Source: Pseudoselenomonas ruminantium
GTDB lineage: Bacteria > Bacillota > Negativicutes > Selenomonadales > Selenomonadaceae
Assembly: GCA_015058625.1 (NCBI GenBank)
Contig: SVCA01000003.1
Span: forward strand, 186,001 to 250,000
Direction of reading: 5' to 3'
DNA: 64,000 nucleotides
A program made the position numbers and the translations under genes. This document shows positions 35,059 to 44,571 of this stretch, one piece after another (the stretch's first letter is position 1; each line of letters begins with the position of its first letter). The notes under the pieces are model-generated. The model was not told the DNA's origin and made no database searches. It worked only from the letters and a program-made list of their open reading frames with translations.

Positions 35059-36685
35059 TATCCTGTTCCCCCAATATGATAGTTTTTACTCGTTCAAGAC
35101 CAGAGCGCAGCTTGCATTTTTTCATCAGCCCGTACATATCCCGACGGATAACTGGCGTATTGACCAGCCATAACAGGGTATTGTATATCCCCTCAAAGGA
35201 GTTCCTGCTTCCCAACCCCAGATTGATAAAGCCATGCTTCATGCTGGCAAAAGTATGAGTCATTTCCCGCTCGTTCTGGGATAGTACCACCGCAGGCACG
35301 CACATGGAAGCTAGCTCAAAAATAGTCCTCCCCTGACTGGTCAGGGCCAAATCCGCCTGCTTCATGTATTTTGTTACCTGAGGTACATTCGGACGGATAT
35401 AGATGTTCAAGTCAGGACGATTAACAACACCATTTTGCGCATAGTCATAGCCAATACCGGTAATAAAATAAATATTAACTCCCGGAACGCCGCCTTCTGC
35501 TACCAGACCATCATAAACCAGCTTATTAAGATTAGACGGGTCCGTACCTCCAAACATCACGATGATGTTTTCCACTTTCTCAGAAAACGCCTTAGGTCGA
35601 GCAATCTGGAACTCGTCCCGCAGGCAGACGTATTTATGGCCACTGTATACCGTTGACCGGTCAGCATCCTTAGGATACAGGGCATTGATTACGGCATCTG
35701 CCTCGTCAATGCCTGCCCCCAAGTCTTCGATGGTAACCACTCTGGGCACCTGTTCTTTCAAGTGCCGGATATATTCTGCCGTGGTGTTCAGGCAGTCATT
35801 AACCCAGATATCCGGCTGGAAATCCTCGATAATCCTATCCAGCTCCGCATCATCCTTGAATGTTCGGTATGGCAGGTTGGATTCCCTGATTTTAGCCAGC
35901 CCCTCAGCAGCAGACTCCTTCGTCAGCAACAGAACCTGATGTCCCAGCATGCTATACGCCAAAGTCAAGCAATTATAGATATGGCCCATCCCCAGTTTTG
36001 CATAACCATCTGCACGGAAAATAATCTTCTTGCGCTGGAAGGCATGTTCCACTAAGAGCCAGTCGTTTTCATCGTCAATATCGACGCTTTCCCGTTCCGG
36101 GACTTCAAAAACGGAAACCTTCGCCCCCATACGGCTATAAGGCTGGACAGCATCATGGCGGGCAATGACAAAACCGCCGGTCTCAAAATACTGCGGCGGC
36201 AATTCCTGACGGTTCAGCCTTTTCTCATATAAGGGATAAACCTCCCCACCATTCTTCCCCCAGCAGAGATGCGGACGATTCACCACACTGATAACCGTGT
36301 CATAACCGCCAGACAGGAAATGTTCTATGGCTGCATCCAATGTTTCCATGGTCAAAGTGGGCGAAGTCGGCTGCATAGTGATTACAGCATCGAAGTGATC
36401 ATTATTTTTTTCAGCTTCGCCCAAGGCATGATAAATAACCGGATCAAGCGTCACCATATCCGAGGACAACGACTCATCCCGAAATACAATCTCCGCTCCA
36501 AAGGAAGAAGCCACCTCGGCAATCTCCTGGCTGTCCGTGGATACAATAACCTTGCTTATATGTTTGCTGGACAGTGCTGTATTTATGGCATAGGCAATTA
36601 AAGGTTTTCCAGCCAATAGCCGGATATTTTTCTTAGGAATCCCCTTAGAACCGCCACGAGCAGGGATTACTGCTAGTATGGACAT
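35051..36685 (-). CDS. Fused CMP-nonulosonate synthetase and PseG-like UDP-sugar hydrolase
   Basis: The 544-residue protein joins two enzymes. Residues 1-230 are a NeuA/PseF-type cytidylyltransferase (AVIPARGGSKGIPKKNIR, ITMQPTSPTLTMETLDAA, ERESVDIDDENDWLL). Residues 233-535 are a GT-B-fold hydrolase like PseG (IIFRADGYAKLGMGHIYNCL, VTIEDLGAGIDEADAVINAL, NIIVMFGGTDPSNLN, ALTSQGRTIFELASM). PseG removes UDP just before the NeuB-type step, while the N-terminal half acts just after it. The protein thus brackets the synthase reaction. The next gene is that synthase. Confidence 0.88.
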   Translation of the reverse strand: MSILAVIPARGGSKGIPKKNIRLLAGKPLIAYAINTALSSKHISKVIVSTDSQEIAEVASSFGAEIVFRDESLSSDMVTLDPVIYHALGEAEKNNDHFDAVITMQPTSPTLTMETLDAAIEHFLSGGYDTVISVVNRPHLCWGKNGGEVYPLYEKRLNRQELPPQYFETGGFVIARHDAVQPYSRMGAKVSVFEVPERESVDIDDENDWLLVEHAFQRKKIIFRADGYAKLGMGHIYNCLTLAYSMLGHQVLLLTKESAAEGLAKIRESNLPYRTFKDDAELDRIIEDFQPDIWVNDCLNTTAEYIRHLKEQVPRVVTIEDLGAGIDEADAVINALYPKDADRSTVYSGHKYVCLRDEFQIARPKAFSEKVENIIVMFGGTDPSNLNKLVYDGLVAEGGVPGVNIYFITGIGYDYAQNGVVNRPDLNIYIRPNVPQVTKYMKQADLALTSQGRTIFELASMCVPAVVLSQNEREMTHTFASMKHGFINLGLGSRNSFEGIYNTLLWLVNTPVIRRDMYGLMKKCKLRSGLERVKTIILGEQDNE

Positions 36686-36687
36686 TT

Positions 36688-37968
36688 TTAAACTTCACTC
36701 CTCCAAATCTTCCATGGCATAGGATACACTTTGTTACTCAGCCACCAAGTACAGGTTGTCTTAATACCAGCTGTAATTACAGCTGCATAAGATGCTCCAA
36801 CTGCTCCAAAAAAACTTATAAACATATAGGTAACAATTATATGTATCACACTACAAGCAAAAGTAATCATTGCTAAATATGATGTCTTATTTGAATAAAA
36901 TATATAATTTACTACGAGATAATATATTGCATTGAATGCAGTTGCTACAGCAAACCCACATATATATTTAGAAGCCTCTTGAAATGTTTCTCCCAGAATA
37001 TAATCCAAAAAACACAACATAAAAATTGAATATATCCCCGACAAGAATACGAAAGTAGCAATACAAGCATACGTTAATCTTACAATTCCATAACGCTCAT
37101 CAAGTTTCCCCATATCGACATCTTTTAATTTCTTATATAGCCATGGACTATACGCTTTGTTAAAAGACGAAGCTATAAGTTCTAAAGCTCTTCCTAATGT
37201 ATACCCTACAGAAAAAATTCCAACCTCACTAATTCCAATCATGTTTGATATAAATATTCTATCTGACGCTATCAAAAAAATTCCACTCAATGCATGTGGA
37301 ATCAAAGGCACTCCCCATGATATACCTTTATACATGTATAATTTGTTAAACTGAAAGCGTAACAAATTATAACGAAACAATATTATAACAGCTATTGACA
37401 TAAACATCACAGCAGTTACCAATTGAGCTATTACAACTCCCTGCCAATTCATAGAAAGAATAATTACCAACGATAGAGAAATTATCATACAAGTACCAGT
37501 TTGTGCTATTTTAAACAATGCATATTTTTTTGCTTCACCTCTAACCTGCTGAAAATTTTGCAAAATTTCTATCACAATATTTGCAAAGCATATTACAACG
37601 ATCATCCACAACCAATCCAATGGGAAATTAGTTATTTCAGAAATAACACCTTCTATTAGTCTAGTCAAAAAAAGAGCCATTACAAAAACAAATACAATAA
37701 TCCAACATACAGTGGAAACTATTTGTGCGTAATCAGTTTTCTTAAAATATGATACTGTAACAAACCCAGTTAGGTTTAAGCCAATAAAAGGAGTGTATAT
37801 CCCCAATAACACAGTCAGCATTGCTGTCACACCATAATCATCCGGTGACAAAAATCTTGTCAATACTGGCATTAAAAGAAATGGTATTCCTGCATTCACA
37901 GCATTACCAACAGTATAAATACCAACATTCTTCAGCAAGCGACTTCTAAGTTTATCTCTCAAACTCAT
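36688..37968 (-). CDS. wzx: Wzx-like oligosaccharide flippase
   Basis: The 426-residue protein has about 12 membrane helices, opening with the family-like NVGIYTVGNAVNAGIPFLLM, then PVLTRFLSPDDYG. It flips lipid-linked repeat units to the outer face of the inner membrane. The sequence is AT-rich against the flanking housekeeping DNA, as are its neighbours up to 42.5 kb, which suggests transfer. It is separated by two bases from the downstream gene. Confidence 0.88.
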   Translation of the reverse strand: MSLRDKLRSRLLKNVGIYTVGNAVNAGIPFLLMPVLTRFLSPDDYGVTAMLTVLLGIYTPFIGLNLTGFVTVSYFKKTDYAQIVSTVCWIIVFVFVMALFLTRLIEGVISEITNFPLDWLWMIVVICFANIVIEILQNFQQVRGEAKKYALFKIAQTGTCMIISLSLVIILSMNWQGVVIAQLVTAVMFMSIAVIILFRYNLLRFQFNKLYMYKGISWGVPLIPHALSGIFLIASDRIFISNMIGISEVGIFSVGYTLGRALELIASSFNKAYSPWLYKKLKDVDMGKLDERYGIVRLTYACIATFVFLSGIYSIFMLCFLDYILGETFQEASKYICGFAVATAFNAIYYLVVNYIFYSNKTSYLAMITFACSVIHIIVTYMFISFFGAVGASYAAVITAGIKTTCTWWLSNKVYPMPWKIWRSEV

Positions 37969-37976
37969 AACAGCAT

Positions 37977-39422
37977 TTACTTACCCGCCAACTCCACAAT
38001 TTTATCTGTCGCATTTTTTAATGCATTAGGCTTAAAGAAGAAATCTCCATCCACGCCACAATTTGCATCATTTTCCAATAAAAGTCTTGCTATTTCTTCA
38101 CCACTACCAACCATTTTCGCATAGCCTTTTTCGCATAAACGTCCCATATATTCATCAGAATAAACGTAATTCAATATATAAGTTCTCAGTCCATATCCCA
38201 AGCCCTCATATAATGCAGTTGAGCAAATGCCTATCTGTATATCACTATTAGAAAATTCTTTATATAATAAATCAGCAGGATCATCCACTAATTCAATATT
38301 TTCATTGTCCCAAATAACATCATCTTTTATCGATGATGATGATTCTCGCGGGTGTAATTTATACACAATGTGAAATTTTACATTTTCTTTTTTTAATACA
38401 TCTATCATTCGCTTTATATCATTAAATAACAAGTCGGTATAAGTATGTTGTGATAAAACCAATATTCTTAGGCAATCATCTTTTCTATCTATGTGCGAAT
38501 ATTTATTTATCATTTTATCAAAATAAGGAAAGCCTATTGAAACAATATTATCGACAGGCTGTATGAACCTAGCATAACTACGCCAAAAGTCAGAAAAAAC
38601 AAATAAAAAATCTGGCGCACATTTCAATCGTCTTTTTTTTAGGAAATTATATCCTATATGACCTGGAGATATAACACCATGCTGAAGTTCAATAATTTTT
38701 ATTCCCAAATCATGTGCTACCTCATTCATTATCATTCTACTTGCTGAATAGCTACACACCTCTACCAACACTTTAGGTGAAGTCCGCTGCAGAAACGATC
38801 TTAATAACCCTTTTCTCGACCTCCAACGAATATATAATATTTTGGACCTTTTTACTATTGTATGTAAATCAAATCCTGTTCCATACCTTTTCAGCATCAT
38901 TGTATATATTCTTTTACATTCATCCTCCACACAATCAAGTATTTTTCTTTCAGATAACGTATATATGCTATTTAGTAATGTAGGTATAACATCCATATAA
39001 TCAAGTTTAAGCAACGCCTTCGTTTTTACAGGCTCCATGTGTCCCCATTCAATTTCATAAATAAATTCTGCTGATTGTACATTATCTCCCATCTCTGCTA
39101 TAATATCATCAGTTATTCTACATTCGTATTTACCTTCATCATCATTTCTTGTTTGCCCAGTAAATATTAGTATATCTTTTTGTTTTGCTTTCAATATTGG
39201 ATGGTTATATGAACAATTCTTGATTACTTCGAATACTTTTCTAAATGTAATTTCACTCCTCCTCAACTTACTATCTTCTATATTTTCATATACTTTATGT
39301 ACCATGTTTTCATAGATATCAACTCTAATATAAGCCCACCACTGCCAATTATTTATTGAGCACTCAAACAATCCATTTTCTTCCTCAAATAACAAAAAGT
39401 CATCTATACAGAATTTCTTCAT
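37977..39422 (-). CDS. Putative surface-polysaccharide glycosyltransferase, GT-B-like
   Basis: The 481-residue soluble protein cannot be named. The region VLVEVCSYSASRMIMNEVAH, followed by GIKIIELQHGVISPGHIGY, and later VKFHIVYKLHPRESSS and DIQIGICSTALYEGLGYGLR, is typical of the C-terminal half of CDP-glycerol-like and capsule GT-B transferases. It overlaps the polymerase gene by four bases. Alternatives are a kinase or phosphotransferase acting on the repeat unit. Confidence 0.6.
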   Translation of the reverse strand: MKKFCIDDFLLFEEENGLFECSINNWQWWAYIRVDIYENMVHKVYENIEDSKLRRSEITFRKVFEVIKNCSYNHPILKAKQKDILIFTGQTRNDDEGKYECRITDDIIAEMGDNVQSAEFIYEIEWGHMEPVKTKALLKLDYMDVIPTLLNSIYTLSERKILDCVEDECKRIYTMMLKRYGTGFDLHTIVKRSKILYIRWRSRKGLLRSFLQRTSPKVLVEVCSYSASRMIMNEVAHDLGIKIIELQHGVISPGHIGYNFLKKRRLKCAPDFLFVFSDFWRSYARFIQPVDNIVSIGFPYFDKMINKYSHIDRKDDCLRILVLSQHTYTDLLFNDIKRMIDVLKKENVKFHIVYKLHPRESSSSIKDDVIWDNENIELVDDPADLLYKEFSNSDIQIGICSTALYEGLGYGLRTYILNYVYSDEYMGRLCEKGYAKMVGSGEEIARLLLENDANCGVDGDFFFKPNALKNATDKIVELAGK

Positions 39423-40549
39423 GTACTATTCCCCTTTAGACTCAAGCACTTCATTCCAGTTTTATAATAAGGATATAATAAATAATAGACAAAAACTACA
39501 TCTAGTACGCCATTAAAATTAGTGTAGTCAAAATTCATCCTAAATATAATACCTATTAAAGGTATCAATAAATAAACCTCTTTCCTAAAATAAATTTCCA
39601 TTATAGTTATTTCTAACATCATAAAAATTATCATAACCATGGCTAACCCATATTTAGCATGTAATTGCAGAAAAGAATTATGTAAGTTGTTCGCATACAT
39701 ATCAAGATAAAACGTATATCTTTGCGGTGCACCAAACAATACATATGTATATGATTCCTGAACTTTAATTAAATATTCTTCCCAAATTTTTGTTCTAACA
39801 GACTCCAATCCTCTAAGCTCAAAATTATCAATCATTTTCATTATAATATCATCTGTAAAACAACACACTAAAGCACCCCCTAAAATCACAACTACTAGTC
39901 CTAATGCATTTTTATATCGCATTTCTTTACATTCTTTTACCTTTATACATATTAGACAAAACAATATAATAGAAAATGTAATTATTCCACTTCTCCCTAT
40001 AGAAAATAAGCAAACAAGCCATCCTATAAGTACACTCCATATATGAATATCCTGCTTGTTTTGATACGCACTTATCACATATAACGTCCATAATTGCAGT
40101 TCATAAACACTTATGTTATTTCTACTGGATTGCATTACTAAATTATCGACCCCGCCCGCATATACAATACAGGCTATAAATATAACGGACACTATATAAT
40201 ATATCATCTGTATAAGTCGAAATGAACTTTTGAAATTTAACAGCAATAATCCCACGCTCATATAGCTAAGTGGATATGCCAATTCATAAATATCTGCATT
40301 TTGATTTACAGCAATACTTATCGCACCAAAAATCGTGTATATAAGAAAAAATACAACAAACGGCATATTCCTTATTCCGTTATTTATTAGACAACATATC
40401 AATCCAACAACGCCAATTCCTAAAAGCAAAATATTTCTGAGCATAAATGAAGAATTCAACAAAAATGTCCCTATTTCAACAAACACAAACAAAGATATAA
40501 TAATATCCTTTATTACATTTATACTTTTTCCATTAAGCCCACACATCAT
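39419..40549 (-). CDS. wzy: Wzy-like O-antigen/capsule polymerase
   Basis: The 376-residue protein has about ten hydrophobic segments and a large loop with the LHNSFLQLHAKYGLAM motif common to Wzy and WaaL proteins. It should join repeat units in the periplasm. Sequence identity to known polymerases cannot be judged by eye. The gene is very AT-rich. Confidence 0.75.
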   Translation of the reverse strand: MMCGLNGKSINVIKDIIISLFVFVEIGTFLLNSSFMLRNILLLGIGVVGLICCLINNGIRNMPFVVFFLIYTIFGAISIAVNQNADIYELAYPLSYMSVGLLLLNFKSSFRLIQMIYYIVSVIFIACIVYAGGVDNLVMQSSRNNISVYELQLWTLYVISAYQNKQDIHIWSVLIGWLVCLFSIGRSGIITFSIILFCLICIKVKECKEMRYKNALGLVVVILGGALVCCFTDDIIMKMIDNFELRGLESVRTKIWEEYLIKVQESYTYVLFGAPQRYTFYLDMYANNLHNSFLQLHAKYGLAMVMIIFMMLEITIMEIYFRKEVYLLIPLIGIIFRMNFDYTNFNGVLDVVFVYYLLYPYYKTGMKCLSLKGNST

Positions 40550-40555
40550 TAACTC

Positions 40556-41722
40556 TCAATCCCTAAAAAACATATCTCTTGTATAAACCTTTTCATATAC
40601 ATCTTCTAATTCTTCATTCCACCTATTAGCTACAATAATATCACTATTATTTTTAAACGCATCCAAATCATTCATTACCTTAGAATTAAAAAAAGATTCT
40701 CTATGAAGCATCGGTTCATATACAATGCACGCTATTCCTTTAGCTTTAATCCTCTTCATCACCCCTTGAATCGCACTAGCACGAAAATTATCCGAACCCG
40801 CCTTCATCGTCAAACGGTATATCCCAACCGACTTAGGATTTTTGGCAATAATTTCATTTGCAATAAAATCTTTACGAGTTCGATTTGCCTCAACAACACC
40901 AGCTATAAGATTCTGAGGAACATCTCTATAATTTGCAAGCAATTGCTTGGTATCCTTAGGGAGACAATACCCGCCATATCCAAAGGATGGGTTATTATAA
41001 AAATCACCTATTCTCGGATCCAGACAAACTCCTTTTATAATTTCACATGTATTCATCCCTCTAGTCTCTGCAAAAGAGTCTAACTCGTTAAAATAAGCTA
41101 CGCGTAAGGCTAAATAAGTATTAGCAAATAATTTAATTGCTTCTGCCTCTGTAGAGCCAGTATACAATATCGGGATATCTTTTTTCACCGCACCTTCTAC
41201 TAACAACTTTGCAAAATCATGCGCTCTATTTGATTGTTCTCCTATGATTATTCTTGATGGATACAGATTATCATGCAAAGCCCTGCCTTCCCTTAAAAAC
41301 TCTGGAGAAAAAATAATATTATTAGTTTTGTAGAGTTTTTTTACTTTAGCAGTATATCCTACTGGTACTGTAGATTTAATAATCATTACTGCATTTGGAT
41401 TAATAGACAATATTTTCTCTATTGTTGATTCTACTGAGGATGTGTCAAAAAAATTCTTATCAGGATCATAATTAGTTGGGGTTGCAATAAGCACATAATC
41501 TGCGTTATCAAATGCTTCACTAGGCTCTAGCGTTGCATTAAAATCAATGTCCCCCTTTGCTAAAAATGCAGAAATCTCCTTATCTACTATTGGAGACTCC
41601 CCCCTTTTTAACATTTCTACTCTATCATTCACAATATCTAATGCAACAACTTTATTATGCTGTGCTAACAGAACACCATTGGACAAACCAACATATCCTG
41701 TACCTACAATTGCAATTTTCAT
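40556..41722 (-). CDS. ugd: UDP-glucose/UDP-sugar 6-dehydrogenase
   Basis: The 388-residue NAD enzyme has the Rossmann motif [33 protein letters not shown], the TVPVGYT motif, [15 protein letters not shown] and the catalytic Cys in [11 protein letters not shown]. It oxidises a UDP-hexose to the uronic acid used in the polymer. Its length is typical. It is in line with the GT2 gene upstream. Confidence 0.93.
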   Translation of the reverse strand: MKIAIVGTGYVGLSNGVLLAQHNKVVALDIVNDRVEMLKRGESPIVDKEISAFLAKGDIDFNATLEPSEAFDNADYVLIATPTNYDPDKNFFDTSSVESTIEKILSINPNAVMIIKSTVPVGYTAKVKKLYKTNNIIFSPEFLREGRALHDNLYPSRIIIGEQSNRAHDFAKLLVEGAVKKDIPILYTGSTEAEAIKLFANTYLALRVAYFNELDSFAETRGMNTCEIIKGVCLDPRIGDFYNNPSFGYGGYCLPKDTKQLLANYRDVPQNLIAGVVEANRTRKDFIANEIIAKNPKSVGIYRLTMKAGSDNFRASAIQGVMKRIKAKGIACIVYEPMLHRESFFNSKVMNDLDAFKNNSDIIVANRWNEELEDVYEKVYTRDMFFRD

Positions 41723-41745
41723 ATTAAGCTAACATCTCCATAACA

Positions 41746-42501
41746 TTATTTTAACCTGAATATCTTTATACACCCCCACCAGCATATATGCCATACTGAT
41801 GTAAGAATAGACAACTCCTCTATATCCCGATATAGCTGCCAAGTATATTTCAGCAGAGATATTTTATTGCTTGATATAGAGTTATTTCTTAACCGATATT
41901 TCATTAATACTTCAGAAAATCCATATATATACTTCTCTTTCTTTAGCATAGCTAGCCACAGTGCATCATCATTTCTCTTACGAATGTTAGGAACCTTAAA
42001 CTTCCCCATTTTACTCACATCATATATAACTGTTGAATTCCCCACGGGGCAATCAAGCAGCAATCGATTATAGTTCGTCTTAGGAATTACTTTAAGGACT
42101 TTTTCCATCATTTGTCCATCTTCTGACATATGTTGATAAGCTGTACAAGTAAATGCATAATCATTGTCACACATGAAGTTAATTTGCTTCTCCAATTTAT
42201 CAGGCATCCACAAATCGTCACTATCTAAAAACGCAATGTACTGACCGGTTGCTAATTCCATAGCCTTTGTTCTAGCCACAGCCGCTCCACTGTTTTCATC
42301 TAAGCAATAATACTTTATTCTGGAATCTTGTTTCTGATACAATTCCACCACAGCTTTTGTATTATCTGTAGAATAATCATCCACAATAATCATTTCCCAT
42401 TTTTTATAAGTCTGACTCTGCACAGATTCTATCGTCTCGGCAATAAATTTACCGCAGTTATATGTCGGTGTAATAATCGAAACTAAATCTTTGATGCACA
42501 T
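41746..42501 (-). CDS. Family 2 glycosyltransferase
   Basis: 251 residues: VSIITPTYNCGKFIAETIESV, WEMIIVDDYSTDNT, YIAFLDSDDLWMPDKLEKQI (DxD in DSDD). It is a GT-A transferase adding a sugar to the lipid-linked unit. The start lies one base from the preceding gene. Donor and acceptor are unknown. Confidence 0.9.
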   Translation of the reverse strand: MCIKDLVSIITPTYNCGKFIAETIESVQSQTYKKWEMIIVDDYSTDNTKAVVELYQKQDSRIKYYCLDENSGAAVARTKAMELATGQYIAFLDSDDLWMPDKLEKQINFMCDNDYAFTCTAYQHMSEDGQMMEKVLKVIPKTNYNRLLLDCPVGNSTVIYDVSKMGKFKVPNIRKRNDDALWLAMLKKEKYIYGFSEVLMKYRLRNNSISSNKISLLKYTWQLYRDIEELSILTSVWHICWWGCIKIFRLK

Positions 42502-43197
42502 TTAACTACTTTTCTCCTCATAATTATCTATAAGCTCATTTGCCTCTTTTTTGCTTTCTCGGTACTCTATATCCCCTATTAATTGTTGTCGCAACAACCA
42601 GTCTCCATAATCCTCGCTGGTTTCCATACCATCTGTGGCAATATTTTCCTGATTGCCGACCTTGAATATTGTCCGCCAGATTATACGCAGGTCTTCTTTG
42701 AGATTGATGTTCTCAATATATTTGAGGTCATAGGCAAAACGTTTTTTCCAGTCGATATTGTTTCTACCGCTGATTTGAGCAAGGCCAGTAAGTCCCGGTG
42801 TTACATCCTGACGGTGCATTTCTTCTTCCGTGAAGAAAACCATATCACGGACAAGTTGCGGTCTTGGGCCGACTATGCTCATATCGCCTTTGAGGATATT
42901 CCATAGTTCCGGCAGTTCGTCCAGACTGGATGCTCTCAATTTACGTCCGAAATCGGTCATACGCGCTTCATCCGGCAAAAGATTGCCATTTTTATCTTTT
43001 GCATCTGTCATGGAACGAAATTTATATAAGCGGAAAAACTTGTTACCTTTACCCGGTCTTATTTGTGAAAAGATTACGGGGCTACCAAGATTTTTCTTTA
43101 TTTTCCAAGCCAGCCATAGTAACAATGGACTTAGCACCACTAAAGCCAATGCTGACGCTATTATATCCAGCAATCGCTTGCCGTATTTCTGATACAA
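42502..43197 (-). CDS. Initiating sugar-phosphate transferase (PglC/WcaJ class)
   Basis: 231 residues: KRLLDIIASALALVVLSPLL (membrane re-entrant helix), KFRSMTDA, SSLDELPELWNILKGDMSIV, GPRPQL, TPGLTGLAQISGRNNIDW. It moves a sugar-1-phosphate onto undecaprenyl phosphate to start each repeat unit. As it has no large N-terminal membrane domain, it is the small PglC type. The adjacent DegT and PglF-like genes suggest a diamino-trideoxy sugar as the first residue. Confidence 0.92.
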   Translation of the reverse strand: MYQKYGKRLLDIIASALALVVLSPLLLWLAWKIKKNLGSPVIFSQIRPGKGNKFFRLYKFRSMTDAKDKNGNLLPDEARMTDFGRKLRASSLDELPELWNILKGDMSIVGPRPQLVRDMVFFTEEEMHRQDVTPGLTGLAQISGRNNIDWKKRFAYDLKYIENINLKEDLRIIWRTIFKVGNQENIATDGMETSEDYGDWLLRQQLIGDIEYRESKKEANELIDNYEEKSS

Positions 43198-43214
43198 ACA
43201 ATCACCTCATCGAT

Positions 43215-44489
43215 TCATTCAAAACATCTGTGAATCACTTCAATTATTTTGTCCTGCTGTTCAGTTGTCATCTTATTGTCACTTGGCAAACATAGCCCTC
43301 GATGAAATATATCTGCTCCCACATCAATGCCACTGCCTTCAATATAGGCATTGCTTTGACCACGGCCGTTGCCTTTTTTGGTGATAAAAGCATTTGTCCG
43401 ATAGATGGGCTGCATATGCATGGGTTTCCAAATCGGACGACCTTCAGCATTGATAGATGCAAGAGCATCCAGAATTTCCTGTGGCGAGCTTTTGCCACTT
43501 TCGTGTTTGTAAAGATATTCCTGTTCGCCTCTTACCTGTGGTGCCATGGCGTCCTTATCAATAATCAAGCAGGACAGCCAGAAGTTGGGCTGGCTGTTTT
43601 CTTTGTCAAAAGGATTCATTTTGATGGGTAAATCAGCAAGGCCCTTTTCATAGCGCTCATAAATCGCTTTCTTTTGGGCAATATGTTCATCCAGATAGGG
43701 AATCTGACCGCGGATAATGCCCGCGATAATGTTGCTCATACGGTAGTTATAGCCAATTTCTTCATGCTGATACCATGGCGCGGCTTCACGGCTTTGCGTT
43801 GACCATTTTCTTACCTTTTCAGCATCTTCTTTGCTGTTGGTCAGGAACATACCGCCGGAAGAACCGGTGATGATTTTATTGCCGTTAAAGCTTATGGCAT
43901 TGAAATTGCCTAAGGATCCCGTTTCAACCCACTCACCATTCAGTTTGTATTTTGCACCTAAGGATTCAGCGGCATCTTCGACAATCAAGGCACCATGTTT
44001 TTCGCAAATATCTTTAATCTGCTGCATTTTGCCGGGTGTGCCGTAGAGATGGGCAATAATCACCAGTTTTACATCCGGATAAAGTTCAAAAGCTTTTTCC
44101 AATGCCTCGGGGCACATATTCCATGTGCCATATTCGGTGTCGATAAATACGGCTTCACCGTCTTCATAGGCTACTGGGTTGATACTGGCGTCGAAGGTGC
44201 AGTCGGAACAAAACACCTTATGGCCCTGCAACGTGCCTGCGTTTGGTCTTGCCTGTCCGTAGAGTTTTTCACCTGCAAGTTTGGTGGCTAAATGCAAAGC
44301 TGCTGTGCCTGCGGACAGGGCTACGGCGTATTTGCAGCCGACATATTCGGCGACTTGTTCTTCAATAGCATTTATGTTGGCCCCAACGGTGGATACCCAG
44401 TTGGTGCGGATGGCTTCGTCTACCCATTTCTGCTCGTCACCATGCATGGTTGGAGAGGATAACCAGATTTTATTATTACTCATTGACAA
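43215..44489 (-). CDS. DegT/DnrJ/EryC1-type aminotransferase
   Basis: The 424-residue PLP enzyme has AVALSAGTAALHLATKLAG, ALIVEDAAESLGAKYKLNGE, the lysine in NAISFNGNKIITGSSGGMF, and GYNYRMSNIIAGIIRGQ. It should aminate a 4-keto sugar. It lies directly upstream of the PglC-like gene and downstream of a PglF-like dehydratase, the order found in bacillosamine-type pathways. No PglD-type acetyltransferase is nearby. Confidence 0.9.
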   Translation of the reverse strand: MSMSNNKIWLSSPTMHGDEQKWVDEAIRTNWVSTVGANINAIEEQVAEYVGCKYAVALSAGTAALHLATKLAGEKLYGQARPNAGTLQGHKVFCSDCTFDASINPVAYEDGEAVFIDTEYGTWNMCPEALEKAFELYPDVKLVIIAHLYGTPGKMQQIKDICEKHGALIVEDAAESLGAKYKLNGEWVETGSLGNFNAISFNGNKIITGSSGGMFLTNSKEDAEKVRKWSTQSREAAPWYQHEEIGYNYRMSNIIAGIIRGQIPYLDEHIAQKKAIYERYEKGLADLPIKMNPFDKENSQPNFWLSCLIIDKDAMAPQVRGEQEYLYKHESGKSSPQEILDALASINAEGRPIWKPMHMQPIYRTNAFITKKGNGRGQSNAYIEGSGIDVGADIFHRGLCLPSDNKMTTEQQDKIIEVIHRCFE

Positions 44490-44571
44490 AATGCCTTCTT
44501 TCGTGGTAAATGCAAGTTCTTTTACACCTCATCCGCCCCTACGGGGCACCTTCCCCTCTAGGGGAAGGCTG

